This document shows, piece after piece, positions 44,820 to 45,664 of a stretch of 45,664 nucleotides of DNA. How positions within the stretch are numbered: position 1 is the first letter of the stretch; the number at the start of each line of letters is the position of its first letter. The notes under the pieces were generated by a model. The model did not search any database. It was not told the origin of the DNA and worked only from the letters and a program-made list of their open reading frames with translations. A program made the position numbers and the translations under genes. Source of the DNA: Pararcticibacter amylolyticus (GTDB lineage Bacteria > Bacteroidota > Bacteroidia > Sphingobacteriales > Sphingobacteriaceae); the NCBI RefSeq assembly GCF_003130405.1, contig NZ_QEAS01000016.1:30339-76002 (forward strand), in the 5' to 3' direction.

Positions 44820-45664
44820 ATGATAAAATATATAAAGTGTTTAGGTGTGTTGCTCGGCTTTGTCATGCTAACAAGCACCAAAGACCAGGCTCAGATACGC
44901 CAGACATCCGGTGGCGCTGTTCCGGATATGAAGGAAGATACCACTGTTTTTGATGAATATATCGATATTCCATTTGCAAAGCGCACAAGGAGGCAGTTAA
45001 ACTATGGTTACAGTGCAATAAAGGCTGATGATCTTCCCAAAACACAGGTAACCAATATGGTCTCTGTGCTGGGTGGACGCTTAAGTGGTTTGCTGGTTAT
45101 GCAAAACGGAAATAAGCCCGGCACGGGCAATGCTGCATTGCAGGTACGGGGAAAGTCTTCCTACGCACAGGGATCCTCCCCTGTCGTTCTGATAGACGGC
45201 GTAGAACGCGATTTATCAAACATAGATCCGAACGAAATAGAAAGTGTCACGGTCTTAAAAGACGCAGCAGCACTTAACTGGTATGGATTAAACGCTGGAA
45301 ACGGTGCAATACTGGTAACCACCCGGCATGGAAAAGCGAATCAGAATTATATTGATTTCACCGCTCAGGCGGGTTTCCAGCAGGCTTACAATGTCATAAA
45401 GCCCTTAAATTCGTATGATTTCGCTTCGTTATATAACCAGGGCCTGAGCAATGCCGGCCAGTCGCCTGCCTATGCTCAAGCAGCTTTAGATGCTTATCGC
45501 GATCATACCGATCCGTATCTCTACCCTGATAACAATTACACAGGCCGCTTTTTAAGAAACAGCGCACCGGGCCAGCGTTACGCTCTGGCACTTGGAGGAG
45601 GGGGTGAAAGAATCCGCTATTATACGACGATAGGTTTTGTGAACCAGGACGGACTATTTAAAGA
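44820..45664 (+). CDS. Second SusC-like TonB-dependent receptor (partial, runs off the window)
   Basis: 281 codons are visible from the ATG at 44820, with no stop before the window edge. A signal peptide (MIKYIKCLGVLLGFVML, ending TKDQAQ) is followed by an acidic linker, then directly by the plug: MVSVLGGRLSGLLVMQNG, VVLIDGVERDLSNIDPNEIE, VTVLKDAAALNWYGLNAGNG, and the start of the barrel. The carboxypeptidase-like domain between signal and plug, present in the neighbour, is missing. SusC proteins without it occur and are often the second receptor of a double pair. A partner SusD is expected to the right, outside the window. Confidence 0.88.
   Translation, partial: MIKYIKCLGVLLGFVMLTSTKDQAQIRQTSGGAVPDMKEDTTVFDEYIDIPFAKRTRRQLNYGYSAIKADDLPKTQVTNMVSVLGGRLSGLLVMQNGNKPGTGNAALQVRGKSSYAQGSSPVVLIDGVERDLSNIDPNEIESVTVLKDAAALNWYGLNAGNGAILVTTRHGKANQNYIDFTAQAGFQQAYNVIKPLNSYDFASLYNQGLSNAGQSPAYAQAALDAYRDHTDPYLYPDNNYTGRFLRNSAPGQRYALALGGGGERIRYYTTIGFVNQDGLFK

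Overview
The window looks like chromosomal DNA from a Bacteroidota member, probably Sphingobacteriales or Chitinophagales (Pedobacter- or Mucilaginibacter-like). The evidence is three SusC-type and two SusD-type proteins, a FecI/FecR sigma/anti-sigma pair, a one-protein hybrid two-component sensor, lipoproteins whose first Cys is followed by charged residues, a type IX secretion (T9SS) C-terminal domain, and TAnnTTTG-like promoter boxes in place of sigma70 -10 boxes. I saw no tRNA, rRNA, CRISPR array or insertion sequence. The genus is inference.

Region 1 (1-6.4 kb, + strand): the end of a DUF2281-type antitoxin overlaps a truncated VapC-like toxin. Next come an N-formylglutamate amidohydrolase-like lipoprotein, a secreted LamG/Ig-like/GH127 beta-L-arabinofuranosidase, an AraC-type regulator and a siderophore-interacting-type flavoprotein. 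A strong hairpin ends the region.

Region 2 (6.4-16.8 kb, - strand, read right to left): ECF sigma factor, FecR anti-sigma factor, SusC with an STN signalling domain, SusD, DUF4843 lipoprotein, PKD-like lipoprotein and TlpA-like thioredoxin. This is a self-contained outer-membrane signalling and uptake operon with no hydrolase, so its ligand is unknown.

Region 3 (16.9-31.5 kb): a giant secreted protein of about 2,895 residues with a 7-bladed RCC1 propeller, 14 tandem Ig-like repeats of about 110 residues, 4 more Ig-like repeats and a T9SS sorting domain. Then a divergent SDR/HxlR pair, a SatP-type acetate transporter, an RRM RNA-binding protein, and a secreted phage-tail-fibre-like protein with a nested 27-residue repeat array and an HxH-rich collar domain.

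Region 4 (31.7-35.2 kb): a MATE exporter, then a LysR regulator followed by a YeiH-type transporter with a LysR-box-like palindrome between them.

Region 5 (35.4 kb to the right edge, + strand): a glycan-utilisation locus with a 14-blade hybrid two-component sensor, SusC, SusD and a second SusC-like receptor that lacks the usual N-terminal carboxypeptidase-like domain and runs off the window. Its enzymes, if any, lie beyond the edge.

The window thus shows two ways of controlling SusCD systems (sigma/anti-sigma with an STN receptor, and a hybrid two-component sensor) and two large repeat-built surface proteins of unknown role. The two surface proteins and the hydrolase-free operon with its thioredoxin are the best candidates for undescribed biology.
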